From the NCBI GenBank assembly GCA_021741905.1, contig JAIOWZ010000005.1, positions 1 through 57,072 on the forward strand: a stretch of 57,072 nucleotides of DNA, given 5' to 3'. Source of the stretch: Candidatus Planktophila sp. (GTDB lineage: Bacteria > Actinomycetota > Actinomycetes > Nanopelagicales > Nanopelagicaceae). The translations under genes were made by a program, and so were the position numbers. Positions 36,256-45,353 of the stretch are shown in pieces; within the stretch, counting starts at the first letter, position 1; each line of letters opens with the position of its first letter. The notes under the pieces were generated by a model, which was not told where the DNA came from, did not search any database, and was given only the letters and a program-made list of their open reading frames with translations.

Positions 36256-36894
36256 ATGCAGGGATCACAGCTTCAACGCCTAGTTGAGGTAATGAATACT
36301 TTGCGTTCACCAGGTGGCTGCCCATGGGATGCAGAACAAACACACGAGTCACTCCTTAAGTATTTGCTGGAAGAGTCCTATGAGTTTGTAGATGCTGTGC
36401 AATCTGGCAGTCGTGTTGATATGCGCGAAGAGCTTGGTGATGTCCTGCTCCAGGTCTACTTCCACGCTCGGATGGCTGAAGAGCATCCAACAGATCCATT
36501 TTCGATAGAAGATGTTGCAGAAGGAATTGCTGACAAATTAATTCGCAGACACCCACATGTATTTGCTGGTGTTGAAGTTCGAGATTCGCAAGAGGTCCTT
36601 GAAAATTGGGAAGAAATCAAAAAGAAGGAAAAGGGTCGCACATCGCCGATAGATGGTGTTGCAATGTCACAACCAGCATTGCCTTTGGTTGAAAAATTGT
36701 TATATCGCGCAGAGAAATATGGTGTTGAACTCCCTGTTCCTGATTCGGTAACAATCTCAGGAACAGCAGATGAAGAGTTAGTAGGCCAAGCCCTGCTTGC
36801 AGTAATTGCCTGGGCACATGCCAACGGGATTGATGCCGAAGCTGCCTTGCGCAAGGAAGCCAGGCGGATCGTCGAAAAGATAGGGCCTTCATAA
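36256..36894 (+). CDS. mazG: MazG nucleoside triphosphate pyrophosphohydrolase
   Basis: The enzyme hydrolyses (d)NTPs to NMP and PPi, cleaning damaged nucleotides. The N-terminal domain contains LRSPGGCPWDAEQTHESLLKYLLEESYEFVDAV and the ExxE...ExxD Mg site (REELGDVLLQVYFHARMAEE). A second, shorter MazG-like segment (DKLIRRHPHVF...NWEEIKKKEKG) follows. At 212 aa it is shorter than E. coli MazG and resembles the actinobacterial form. It is 8 nt after the lipoprotein gene. Confidence 0.92.
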   Translation: MQGSQLQRLVEVMNTLRSPGGCPWDAEQTHESLLKYLLEESYEFVDAVQSGSRVDMREELGDVLLQVYFHARMAEEHPTDPFSIEDVAEGIADKLIRRHPHVFAGVEVRDSQEVLENWEEIKKKEKGRTSPIDGVAMSQPALPLVEKLLYRAEKYGVELPVPDSVTISGTADEELVGQALLAVIAWAHANGIDAEAALRKEARRIVEKIGPS

Positions 36895-36919
36895 CTCGCG
36901 GTAGGATTGGCTTTGTTAA

Positions 36920-38257
<1,338 letters not shown>

Positions 38258-38266
38258 GAAAAAGTC

Positions 38267-38668
38267 ATGGCACGCCGTCAACTTCGATTTGGTCGTCGAC
38301 GTTCCTCTAATCGTCTTTTATCCTTAATAGCCCTTGTCTTCATTTTTACATTAACGATTGCTCCGCCCGTGAAGAATTACTTCACGCAAAGAGCACAAAT
38401 AAATGCTTTAAAGTCACAGCTATCTGCAGATAGTTCTGCCTTGCAGAAAGCTCGAGAGGAGTTACTGCTCTGGCAGGATCCTGAATTTATTAAAACTCAG
38501 GCGCGCGAGCGGCTGCACTTTGTTTTGCCAGGTGAGCGTCAATACATTGTGATTGAAGGTGAAAACACTGAGGCGCAAAACGGCACAACAAAAATCGCTA
38601 GCGCACTTGTCGATGGGCAGCCTTGGTATGCGCGTCTGATTGCATCAATTAGCGAAACTGGAAATTAA
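38267..38668 (+). CDS. FtsB/DivIC-like septum formation initiator
   Basis: This is a 133-aa single-pass membrane protein: a basic cytoplasmic N-terminus, one helix (LLSLIALVFIFTLTIAPPV), then a short coiled coil (AQINALKSQLSADSSALQKAREELLLW) and a conserved AxxRLxxVxPGExxY segment (ARERLHFVLPGERQYIV). This is the layout of FtsB/DivIC, which links FtsL and FtsQ in the divisome. Position directly after eno is the conserved actinobacterial location. It shares TAATG with the DUF501 gene. Confidence 0.9.
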   Translation: MARRQLRFGRRRSSNRLLSLIALVFIFTLTIAPPVKNYFTQRAQINALKSQLSADSSALQKAREELLLWQDPEFIKTQARERLHFVLPGERQYIVIEGENTEAQNGTTKIASALVDGQPWYARLIASISETGN

Positions 38669-39156
38669 TGCGCGAAGCAACCCAATCAGATCTTGATTGC
38701 ATTCAAACCCAATTAGGTCGCACACCCCGAGATGTTCATGCAATTGCCTATCGCTGCCCATGTGGCAAGCCGGCCGTTGTTGAAACACCACCTCGACTAG
38801 AAGATGGCACACCTTTCCCAACCTTCTATTACGCAACCTGCCCTCGCTTAACAGCGGTGATTTCTACCCTTGAAACAACTGGGTTAATGGGTGAAATGAA
38901 TGAGCGTCTGGAAACTGATGCGGAATTGGCAGGGGCCTATCACGCAGCCCATGATGATTACATTGCATCACGTTCGGCCCTTGGTATTGATGTTCCTGAA
39001 GTAGACAATGTTTCTGCTGGCGGAATGCCTAATCGCGTTAAGTGTTTACATTCACTCGTAGCACATTCTCTTGCAGCAGGTCCGGATGTGAATCCACTCG
39101 GTGATGAAGCGTTAGCTAAATTGCCAGAGTGGTGGAAGAACAATCCATGCGAGTAG
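38668..39156 (+). CDS. DUF501 family protein
   Basis: The protein is 162 aa. The family has unknown function and is found in Actinobacteria next to ftsB and ppx. Visible features are ARDVHAIAYRCPCGKPAV-type Cys pairs (YRCPCGKPA), YYATCPRLTAVISTLE and a C-terminal HSLVAHSLAAGPDVNPLGDEAL that resembles a helical substrate-binding segment. The conserved Cys and His could bind metal. It is coupled at both ends: 1-nt overlap with the ftsB-like gene and 10-nt overlap with ppx. Confidence 0.88.
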   Translation: MREATQSDLDCIQTQLGRTPRDVHAIAYRCPCGKPAVVETPPRLEDGTPFPTFYYATCPRLTAVISTLETTGLMGEMNERLETDAELAGAYHAAHDDYIASRSALGIDVPEVDNVSAGGMPNRVKCLHSLVAHSLAAGPDVNPLGDEALAKLPEWWKNNPCE

Positions 39157-40061
39157 CAGCAATTGATTGTGGAACTAACTCAATTCGCCTTCTGATTGCA
39201 GATATAGATGGAAGTTCATTCCGTGAAGTTGTGCGGGACATGGAGATTGTTCGACTAGGTCAAGGTGTTGATCAAACAGGTCAGTTTCATCCAGATGCAA
39301 TTGCCCGCACACTGTCAGCGGTCGACAAGTTCGCAGCAGAGATTGCAAAGCGCGGGGTTGAAAAGATTAGATTTTGTGCCACCAGTGCGACAAGAGATGC
39401 AACCAATCGACATCTCTTTGTGGATGGTGTGAGAGAGCGCTTAGGTATCGAACCTGAAGTGATCAGTGGGGATGAAGAAGCAGCCCTTTCCTTTGCTGGA
39501 GCAATACAAGATTTAGATCCTTCGAATAGTCCTTTTCTGGTGATAGATATTGGTGGGGGCTCGACTGAATTCGTATTTGGCACAAGCAGCGTAGAAGCTG
39601 CCCGAAGTGTCAACATTGGTTGTGTGCGAATGTCAGAGCGTCACTTTGCAAATGACCCCGCAACAGCAGCGCAAGTTGAATTAGCTCGAACAGATATACA
39701 GGCAGCTATCGTGCAAGCAGCAGCCGAAGTGCCTATTACACACGCAAAAACCCTAGTGGCGGTGGCGGGCACAGCAACAACAGTTGCAGCAGCAGCTCTA
39801 GACCTGAGTGAATATGATCGTTATGCAATTCACTTGGCACGTATTTCTGCCACACAAGTTCATGAAGCATCAGCCATGTTTTTAACAAGCAATCGTGAAC
39901 AACGCTTAGCACTTGGCTATATGCACCCAGGTCGCGTTGATGTGATTGCAGCAGGTGCACTTGTTCTCTCAGAGATTATGAAGGCAACAGGTGCAACAGA
40001 GTTTGTTGCCTCTGAATCAGATATTTTGGATGGAATGGCTAGATCGCTTGTTAAAGGCTAA
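39147..40061 (+). CDS. ppx: Exopolyphosphatase / Ppx-GppA phosphatase
   Basis: This sugar-kinase-fold phosphatase degrades polyphosphate or pppGpp. It begins MRVAAIDCGTNSIRLLIAD, with SATRDATNR, the phosphate loop VIDIGGGSTEFVFG and VAGTATTVAA. The length of 304 aa is the short actinobacterial form lacking the extra C-terminal domains. GGAAGAA precedes ATG 39147; the frame extends 6 codons further upstream inside DUF501. It overlaps DUF501 by 10 nt and the glycosylase by 32 nt. Confidence 0.92.
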   Translation: MRVAAIDCGTNSIRLLIADIDGSSFREVVRDMEIVRLGQGVDQTGQFHPDAIARTLSAVDKFAAEIAKRGVEKIRFCATSATRDATNRHLFVDGVRERLGIEPEVISGDEEAALSFAGAIQDLDPSNSPFLVIDIGGGSTEFVFGTSSVEAARSVNIGCVRMSERHFANDPATAAQVELARTDIQAAIVQAAAEVPITHAKTLVAVAGTATTVAAAALDLSEYDRYAIHLARISATQVHEASAMFLTSNREQRLALGYMHPGRVDVIAAGALVLSEIMKATGATEFVASESDILDGMARSLVKG

Positions 40062-40752
40062 ATCTTTACCTCTTCTCGATCAAGAAATTGTTGGTTGTCG
40101 CAAATGCCCTCGCCTCGTGCAATGGCGAGAAGAAGTCGCGGTTGTGAAGAGAAAGTCTTATGAAGATCAAGATTATTGGGGTAAAGCGATACCAGGATTT
40201 GGATCTAATAAACCAAAGTTGTTAATCGTTGGATTGGCACCTGGAGCACATGGAGCAAACAGAACGGGTCGAATCTTCACAGGTGATTCATCTGGATATT
40301 GGCTCTATGGCGCACTCCATAAAATTGGAATAGCAAAAATCCCAACAAGCACATCAATAGATGATGGACAAAAGCTAAAGGACACCAGAATCATTTGCGT
40401 TGTTAGATGCGCACCTCCTGGAAACAAACCACTGAATGAAGAGCGTGATATGTGTTCGCCATATTTTCTGCGAGATTTAGAACTATCGATCTCAACAACT
40501 AGGGCCATCGTTGGCTTGGGTTCATTTGCATGGGATGGGATTTTCAAGACCTTAAAGCAAATGGGTCATCCCATTAAGAAAGTGAAGTTTGCCCATGGGG
40601 CAACATTGAAATACAGCCATGAAGGCCGTGAATACTTGTTATTAGCCAGTTATCACCCAAGCCAGCAGAACACCTTTACAGGAAAGCTGACCCGCCCCAT
40701 GCTGGAATCTGTACTCAAAAAGGGCGGTAGATTTGCCTCCGTTGTTCAATAG
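40030..40752 (+). CDS. Uracil-DNA glycosylase, family 5 (UdgB) with Fe-S cluster
   Basis: The enzyme excises uracil and possibly other deaminated bases. The family 5 pattern GLAPGAHGANRTGRIFTGD lacks the Asp/Asn that activates water in other UDG families, as expected for UdgB. Cysteines for a 4Fe-4S cluster are visible in VGCRKCPRL, VVRCAPPGN and RDMCSPYF. SYHPSQQNTFTGKLT carries the late His motif. ATG 40030 gives 240 aa; the frame extends to 39991. It overlaps the end of ppx by 32 nt. Such Fe-S UDGs are typical of Actinobacteria and thermophiles. Confidence 0.9.
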   Translation: MEWLDRLLKAKSLPLLDQEIVGCRKCPRLVQWREEVAVVKRKSYEDQDYWGKAIPGFGSNKPKLLIVGLAPGAHGANRTGRIFTGDSSGYWLYGALHKIGIAKIPTSTSIDDGQKLKDTRIICVVRCAPPGNKPLNEERDMCSPYFLRDLELSISTTRAIVGLGSFAWDGIFKTLKQMGHPIKKVKFAHGATLKYSHEGREYLLLASYHPSQQNTFTGKLTRPMLESVLKKGGRFASVVQ

Positions 40753-40760
40753 TTAGAAAT

Positions 40761-40833
40761 GCCCCGATAGCCCAATGGCAGAGGCAGAGGACTTAAAATC
40801 CTCCCAGTGTGGGTTCGACCCCCACTCGGGGCA
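40761..40833 (+). tRNA. tRNA with anticodon TAA (Leu by codon) but class I cloverleaf
   Basis: The acceptor stem GCCCCGA/TCGGGGC, anticodon stem GAGGA/TCCTC with loop CTTAAAA, T stem GTGGG/CCCAC with TTCGACC loop, and discriminator A are all in place. The anticodon reads UUA (Leu). The variable region is only 5 nt (CCAGT, 40804-40808), whereas bacterial tRNA-Leu is class II with a long variable arm. The D stem has a C/A mismatch (40773 with 40782). No CCA is encoded. It lies 8 nt after the glycosylase gene. Amino acid identity is therefore uncertain. Confidence 0.8.
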
Positions 40834-40883
40834 CAATTGCAGTCTATTTAGTTATCTTCGTGCGTGAATTATCCCAAATGCTT

Positions 40884-40889
40884 TATGTT
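40884..40889 (+). promoter_or_regulatory. -10 element (TATGTT), leaderless layout, for the small lipoprotein gene
   Basis: TATGTT, TGAGGC, ATG 40896: a 6-nt spacer. No Shine-Dalgarno of usual spacing is present. Confidence 0.5.
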
Positions 40890-40895
40890 TGAGGC

Positions 40896-41093
40896 ATGAA
40901 GTTTACGAAAATTGCACTCATTGCCACCCTGTTCTCGACATTGGCTCTCTCAGGCTGCTCTAGTGGCTCTTCCGGAGAAGATTCTGATGAGTACAAAATG
41001 AATCAGTATTACGACTGCGTTCAGCGCTATGAGAGCAAAGCTATTTATACATCAGATGAGATCGAGAACGTTTGCGGCGGACTTCGTCCCTAA
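40896..41093 (+). CDS. Small lipoprotein, 65 aa
   Basis: The N-terminus MKFTKIALIATLFSTLALSGCSS is a lipoprotein signal with lipobox LSGC (Cys about residue 21). The mature part is about 45 residues, acidic and Ser-rich, with two Cys (YYDCVQRYES and ENVCGGLRP) that could form a disulfide. The family is unknown to me. It starts a group of small membrane-linked genes after the tRNA and has a leaderless promoter signal of its own. Confidence 0.72.
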   Translation: MKFTKIALIATLFSTLALSGCSSGSSGEDSDEYKMNQYYDCVQRYESKAIYTSDEIENVCGGLRP

Positions 41094-41111
41094 AACTAGA
41101 AAGCGGTAACC

Positions 41112-41378
41112 ATGGAAACAGTCGGAGATTACATTTCACTAATCTTTCTCTTGGTATTTGGTCTCTGGATTGGATCAATAATCCATACCTACTACATGCG
41201 ACAGATTCTCACTGAAATCAAAAAAATGAATCAAAGCACCCCCGTCGTTCCTGTAGTTCCTCCAAAAAAAGTCACATCTTCCCTAATGTATTGCTCAGAT
41301 TGCGATACCGGATATCGAGCCGATCGATCTGCCTGTCCTGAATGTGGTGGCACCAATCGTTATCTAAAGAATGGATAG
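41112..41378 (+). CDS. Small membrane protein with C-terminal zinc ribbon
   Basis: The protein is 88 aa. One N-terminal membrane helix (ISLIFLLVFGLWIGSIIHTYY) and a Pro/Val linker are followed by a zinc ribbon, CSDC-DTG-YRAD-RSA-CPEC, in the last 30 residues. The same CxxC-YRAD-CPxC pattern appears in the neighbour on the other strand (41632-42087), so the two are probably functionally linked. The function is unknown; a membrane-tethered metal or nucleic-acid binding role is conceivable. It starts 18 nt after the lipoprotein stop. Confidence 0.7.
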   Translation: METVGDYISLIFLLVFGLWIGSIIHTYYMRQILTEIKKMNQSTPVVPVVPPKKVTSSLMYCSDCDTGYRADRSACPECGGTNRYLKNG

Positions 41379-41439
41379 CTAGTAGCGTCTTTCTTGAATT
41401 CGAAACAATGCAGTCAATTAATCAGTGATCGGAGAAATC

Positions 41440-41610
41440 ATGAGTAGTAGTCAAATGGTTGGAATAAGAATAGGTTGCATGGCATTAGGTTGGGCCATTG
41501 GCTCAGCACTTTTTGGAACAGAAGCAGTTTGGCTTGGGGATATCAAGAGTTTTATTTGGTGCGGATTTGCTGGTGGCTGTATTGGCATTTTGTTAACCAC
41601 GCAGAAATAA
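41440..41610 (+). CDS. Small two-helix membrane protein, 56 aa
   Basis: The protein is almost entirely two hydrophobic helices (IGCMALGWAIGSALFG and FIWCGFAGGCIGILLTT) joined by a short loop, a hairpin-type membrane protein. ATG 41440 is chosen over the open frame from 41425 because GGAG lies 5 nt before it. No family is recognised. It sits between the two zinc-ribbon genes. Confidence 0.6.
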   Translation: MSSSQMVGIRIGCMALGWAIGSALFGTEAVWLGDIKSFIWCGFAGGCIGILLTTQK

Positions 41611-41631
41611 TAATGTTTTCAAGCAAGCTGA

Positions 41632-42087
41632 CTAATCAATATTCGACTTATGCAATTCTTCCCATCCGGCCCGGCTACTCAGAATAACTGCTCCAATCCA
41701 GACAGCTCCTGCTAAAAATTGCAGGAAAGGATTCCCTGTGCAGTTGTCACCATATTGAAAACAATCCTGCTCATTGACAAATTCAAGGCTAATGTTCCAC
41801 AGGAAAACAGCAAGGGTGATGCCGGTTAATTGAATGAATAGAAATCTAACAAATGCACGAACTGCATGAGTTGTTCGATTTTGCGCCCGGACGAGATCTT
41901 CTAAAGTCGTTTCGGTGCTGGAATTTGCTCTTGGCATCTTGCCGACAGGTGGTTTCTCAGCAGCTTTTGCTTGACTTCTAGCAGCGCACCCAGGGCACTT
42001 GCTGATGAGATCTGCGCGATAAAATCGACCACATTGGTTGCACGGTACGGGCGCTGTATTCCAGACGTTTGATTTCGATTTACTCAT
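41632..42087 (-). CDS. Membrane protein with N-terminal zinc ribbon
   Basis: The protein is 151 aa. An N-terminal zinc ribbon, CNQC-GRF-YRAD-LISK-CPGC (residues ~16-34), is followed by a Lys/Ala-rich linker, a short helix and two membrane helices (FVRFLFIQLTGITLAVFLW and FLQFLAGAVWIGAVILSS). The ribbon resembles that of the convergent 88-aa protein but at the opposite end of the chain. TATATT (42094-42099, reverse strand) ends 6 nt before the ATG. Function unknown. Confidence 0.72.
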   Translation of the reverse strand: MSKSKSNVWNTAPVPCNQCGRFYRADLISKCPGCAARSQAKAAEKPPVGKMPRANSSTETTLEDLVRAQNRTTHAVRAFVRFLFIQLTGITLAVFLWNISLEFVNEQDCFQYGDNCTGNPFLQFLAGAVWIGAVILSSRAGWEELHKSNID

Positions 42088-42093
42088 GCAGCA

Positions 42094-42099
42094 AATATA
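42094..42099 (-). promoter_or_regulatory. -10 element (TATATT), leaderless layout, for the zinc-ribbon membrane gene
   Basis: The reverse strand reads TATATT, TGCTGC, ATG 42087: a 6-nt spacer. Confidence 0.5.
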
Positions 42100-42205
42100 C
42101 GCTCAGATGTGAATTCAACCTCAGAAATGACCATTCAGGCCCAACTTTTAGCTGATGGCAAGCCAAGACTCTAAGCATCCTTTAATCAAGCTAAACAGAC
42201 TTTGA

Positions 42206-42235
42206 TTGGCAAGGTAAGAATCTTGACCGTACGAT
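42206..42235 (+). promoter_or_regulatory. Possible promoter (TTGGCA-18-TACGAT) for the Bax1 inhibitor-like gene
   Basis: TTGGCA (42206-42211) and TACGAT (42230-42235) are 18 nt apart. The predicted leader of about 50 nt contains the hairpin CCGCC/GGCGG (42251-42269) just before AAGGAG (42278-42283), which could tune translation. Confidence 0.4.
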
Positions 42236-42292
42236 TATGGTGCTTAACAACCGCCGGAGATTCTGGCGGACCTAAAGAAGGAGAAAAAAGAT

Positions 42293-43081
42293 ATGCGCAG
42301 TTCAAACCCTGTTCTTGGACGGGCGTTTAATCAGCGTGGTTACGCTGCATTTGATCCGAGCACAATTAACTCAGACCCAGCAGCGCTAGAGAATTTGTAT
42401 AACGCACCTGCCGCATCATCGATGCGCACAGGTCGTATGACAATTGATGATGTTGTTACACGTACAGCAATCTTGTTTGCAGTACTTGTTTCAGTTGGCG
42501 CAGTTGCCTGGACACTTAACTTCGGAGCCACGGCATTATTGTTCGGCTTCATCGGTGGATTTGTTCTTGCAATGGTAAATGTCTTCAGCAAGACCGTTAA
42601 GCCAGCACTTGCAATTGCATACGCAGCTTGCCAGGGACTTGCTCTTGGAACAATTTCACATATGTATAACACTATCTATGATGGCATTGTTAGCCAGGCA
42701 GTCCTTGTGACAATTAGCGCCTTTGCAGGAATGCTCTTTGCTTACAAGAGTGGACGCATTCGCGTCACACCTAAGTTCACTAAGGTTCTAACTACTGCCC
42801 TAATCGGCTACTTAGTCCTTGGCCTTGTTTCATTTGTTGCCTTCATGTTCACAGGCTCAAGTGTCTATAACGTAGGTGGACTTGGATTGATTATTGCAAC
42901 TGGTGGAATGGTTCTAGCAGCCTTCTTCTTAATCCTAGATTTTGATTCAATTCAAAGCGGAATCGCAGCGGGAGCCCCTGAATCAGAGTCATGGAGAGCA
43001 GCATTTGGTCTTATGGTGACAATTGTCTGGCTCTATATGGAAGTACTTCGTGTGCTTTCTATTTTGCGTGGCAATGACTAA
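42293..43081 (+). CDS. Bax inhibitor-1 / YccA family membrane protein
   Basis: This is a 262-aa protein with about seven membrane helices after a ~60-residue soluble N-terminus (SSNPVLGRAFNQRGYAAFDP, the usual actinobacterial YccA-like opening). The family includes calcium-leak and protease-interacting proteins; function in Actinobacteria is unknown. AAGGAG precedes the ATG by 9 nt. Its TAA directly abuts the stop of the convergent MFS gene, leaving no room for a separate terminator. Confidence 0.88.
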   Translation: MRSSNPVLGRAFNQRGYAAFDPSTINSDPAALENLYNAPAASSMRTGRMTIDDVVTRTAILFAVLVSVGAVAWTLNFGATALLFGFIGGFVLAMVNVFSKTVKPALAIAYAACQGLALGTISHMYNTIYDGIVSQAVLVTISAFAGMLFAYKSGRIRVTPKFTKVLTTALIGYLVLGLVSFVAFMFTGSSVYNVGGLGLIIATGGMVLAAFFLILDFDSIQSGIAAGAPESESWRAAFGLMVTIVWLYMEVLRVLSILRGND

Positions 43082-44308
43082 TTAAAGATCTTCATCGAGG
43101 GGCTTCAGGTTATTTACCTGGGGCCCTTCGACATTTCTGGTCTCAGGAATTTTGTATACAAGTGCAAGTGCGATTAGGAAAATACCTGCAGAGAAACCAA
43201 ATGCGGCTCTATAGGAATACACATCTGAGATCCAACCAATAATAATTGGCCCAAAGATCATTCCCGCATCCCCCGCCATCTGGAAAATGGCAATTACTTT
43301 GCCGCCTCTTCCTTTAATGACATCGCCAACCATGCTGGCCGGAGTTGTCGAAAGGAAAGCGCCACCAAAGCCTAAGACGATCATCGAGAGCAAGAACATC
43401 CAGGCATTGAGAGAGAATGTAAGTATCAAGACTCCAACAAAGACGATATTGGCACCAACTATTGAAGCGGCGCGACGCCCCCTTTGATCAGAGAATCGGC
43501 CAGCCTTGAGAAGAATTAATCCTTGAACAATTGCAGATATTGCAAAGCCATAACCAACTACGGCTGTTGTCGAATCTAATTCTTCAGTAACAAAAACAGG
43601 CAGGATCGAGGCTCGCATTCCAAAAAAGACCCATGTGCCAATAAATGCCAAAACAAGTGCGATTCGGTATGCGGGCATGGCCAATGCTTCCCGAATCGTT
43701 GTTGCAGCCTCATCGCTCTGACTCTGTTTCTTTACACCAATTGAATCACCTTTAAGAAAGAAAAGAGCAACTAAGCCTGAACAGAACAATAGAATCGAGT
43801 AGACAAAAAATGGTGCTCTTAATGAAATAACAGATAACAAACCACCAATTGCAGGTCCGGCCATTCCTCCAACGATGAAAGAGCCTTGATAAACAGATTG
43901 CACTTGTCCACGTTGATCATCACGAACTGATCGCAAAATTACCGAACTTGCAGCCACTGAAAACATGGATGAGCCCAAGCCACCTGCTGCTCTAAAGAAA
44001 AGAAGCTGTTCATAGGTTTGCGCAACTCCAGCTAAGAAAGTAAAAAGAGAAACCATAAATACACCAGTTGAGAAAACTGCTCTTTCGCCGAAACGGTCAA
44101 CCATGGAGCCTGAAATAAGACCCGAACAAAAACGGGTTATCGCAAAGGCGGAGACCATCAAACCTATAGCAGCATTGTTAACGCCAAATGATTTAGCAAA
44201 AACTGGGATTGCTGGCATAACGATGCCAAAGCCAACTGCAACAAAAAAGGATGCTGCAATGAGAATGGAGACCTCGCGTGGGAAATCTTTAAAAGGGGAG
44301 CGGATCAA
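43082..44308 (-). CDS. MFS transporter
   Basis: This 408-aa major facilitator has 12 predicted helices. The opening IPVFAKSFGVNNAAIGLMVSAFAITRF and the loop 2-3 motif GSMVDRFGERAVFSTG (motif A type) are typical of drug:H+ antiporter-like MFS proteins, with a second A-like motif (GRFSDQRGRRAASIVG) between helices 8 and 9. The start is TTG 44308; no ATG or GTG lies close by and the frame cannot be extended sensibly. Substrate unknown. Confidence 0.85.
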   Translation of the reverse strand: MIRSPFKDFPREVSILIAASFFVAVGFGIVMPAIPVFAKSFGVNNAAIGLMVSAFAITRFCSGLISGSMVDRFGERAVFSTGVFMVSLFTFLAGVAQTYEQLLFFRAAGGLGSSMFSVAASSVILRSVRDDQRGQVQSVYQGSFIVGGMAGPAIGGLLSVISLRAPFFVYSILLFCSGLVALFFLKGDSIGVKKQSQSDEAATTIREALAMPAYRIALVLAFIGTWVFFGMRASILPVFVTEELDSTTAVVGYGFAISAIVQGLILLKAGRFSDQRGRRAASIVGANIVFVGVLILTFSLNAWMFLLSMIVLGFGGAFLSTTPASMVGDVIKGRGGKVIAIFQMAGDAGMIFGPIIIGWISDVYSYRAAFGFSAGIFLIALALVYKIPETRNVEGPQVNNLKPLDEDL

Positions 44309-44360
44309 GCCGAGTACCCTTGTATAAAAGCAAAATTTAGGCAGTTAAGGGACACGGGAG

Positions 44361-44366
44361 TAAGGT
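44361..44366 (+). promoter_or_regulatory. -10 element (TAAGGT), leaderless layout, for the ABC transporter operon
   Basis: TAAGGT, TAGCGC, GTG 44373: a 6-nt spacer in front of a GTG start with no Shine-Dalgarno. Confidence 0.5.
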
Positions 44367-44372
44367 TAGCGC

Positions 44373-45353
44373 GTGAAATCAGTTATCGCCGAACACTTAG
44401 TAAAGACATATAGCAAAGGCGAGGTCGTTGCTCTCAATGACTTGTCTCTAGATGTCGAAGAAGGCACTGTTTTAGGCGTACTTGGCCCAAATGGCGCAGG
44501 GAAAACAACAACTGTGAGAATTCTTGCCACATTGTTAAAACCAGATTCTGGGCATGCAACTGTTGCAGGTATTGATGTCATTAAGCATCCAGACAAGGTT
44601 CGCGAACTTATTGGCTTATCTGGTCAATATGCAGCAGTTGATGAGACATTAACAGGCTGGGATAACTTGGTGATGTTTGGACGTCTGTACCACTTAGGTC
44701 GCCAGCCATCTATTGATCGCGCCAATGAGTTGTTAGAGCGCTTTGATTTAACTGAAGCTGCTCGTCGCCCTATCAAAACCTATTCAGGTGGAATGCGCCG
44801 CCGACTTGATTTAGCTGCTTCATTAATTGTTAAGCCAAAGATTTTATTCTTAGATGAGCCAACAACTGGCTTGGATCCGCGCGGTCGTCAAGACATGTGG
44901 GGAGTCATCCAAGATTTGGTAAAGGGCGGCGTAACACTGTTACTGACCACGCAATACCTTGAAGAAGCAGATCAACTAGCCGATGAGATTGCAGTTATTG
45001 ATCACGGAAAAGTTATTGCCCGCGGAACATCTGATGCTTTGAAAAAGCAGGTAGGTGGAGAGCGCTTAGAGATCACCGTTGAAAATGAAGATATTCCAGT
45101 TGCGCAAGAAATCGTTGCTCGTATTAGTGGAAACACAACACATCTTGATCTTCGAACTATTAGCGCTCCTGTGTTAACAGGATCAGTTGCCTTGATGGAT
45201 ACTCTGCGAGCCCTAGATGAGGCCAAGATTCACCCACTAGACATCGGATTAAAGCGACCATCCCTAGATGATGTTTTCTTGTCCCTAACAGGCCACGTTG
45301 CCGAAGAAATTGTTGAAGAGCCCATTAAGAAAAAGAGAGGCGGCAAGAAATGA
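44373..45353 (+). CDS. ABC transporter ATP-binding protein, DrrA-like
   Basis: This is the ATPase of a drug- or lipid-exporter of the daunorubicin-resistance type. Walker A GPNGAGKTTTVR, signature YSGGMRRRLDLAASL, Walker B ILFLDEPTTGLDP and TTQYLEEADQLAD are present, followed by the DrrA-specific C-terminal domain (to GLKRPSLDDVFLSLTGH) and a Lys-rich tail. At 326 aa it is the normal DrrA size. It overlaps the permease gene by 4 nt (ATGA). Confidence 0.93.
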   Translation: MKSVIAEHLVKTYSKGEVVALNDLSLDVEEGTVLGVLGPNGAGKTTTVRILATLLKPDSGHATVAGIDVIKHPDKVRELIGLSGQYAAVDETLTGWDNLVMFGRLYHLGRQPSIDRANELLERFDLTEAARRPIKTYSGGMRRRLDLAASLIVKPKILFLDEPTTGLDPRGRQDMWGVIQDLVKGGVTLLLTTQYLEEADQLADEIAVIDHGKVIARGTSDALKKQVGGERLEITVENEDIPVAQEIVARISGNTTHLDLRTISAPVLTGSVALMDTLRALDEAKIHPLDIGLKRPSLDDVFLSLTGHVAEEIVEEPIKKKRGGKK

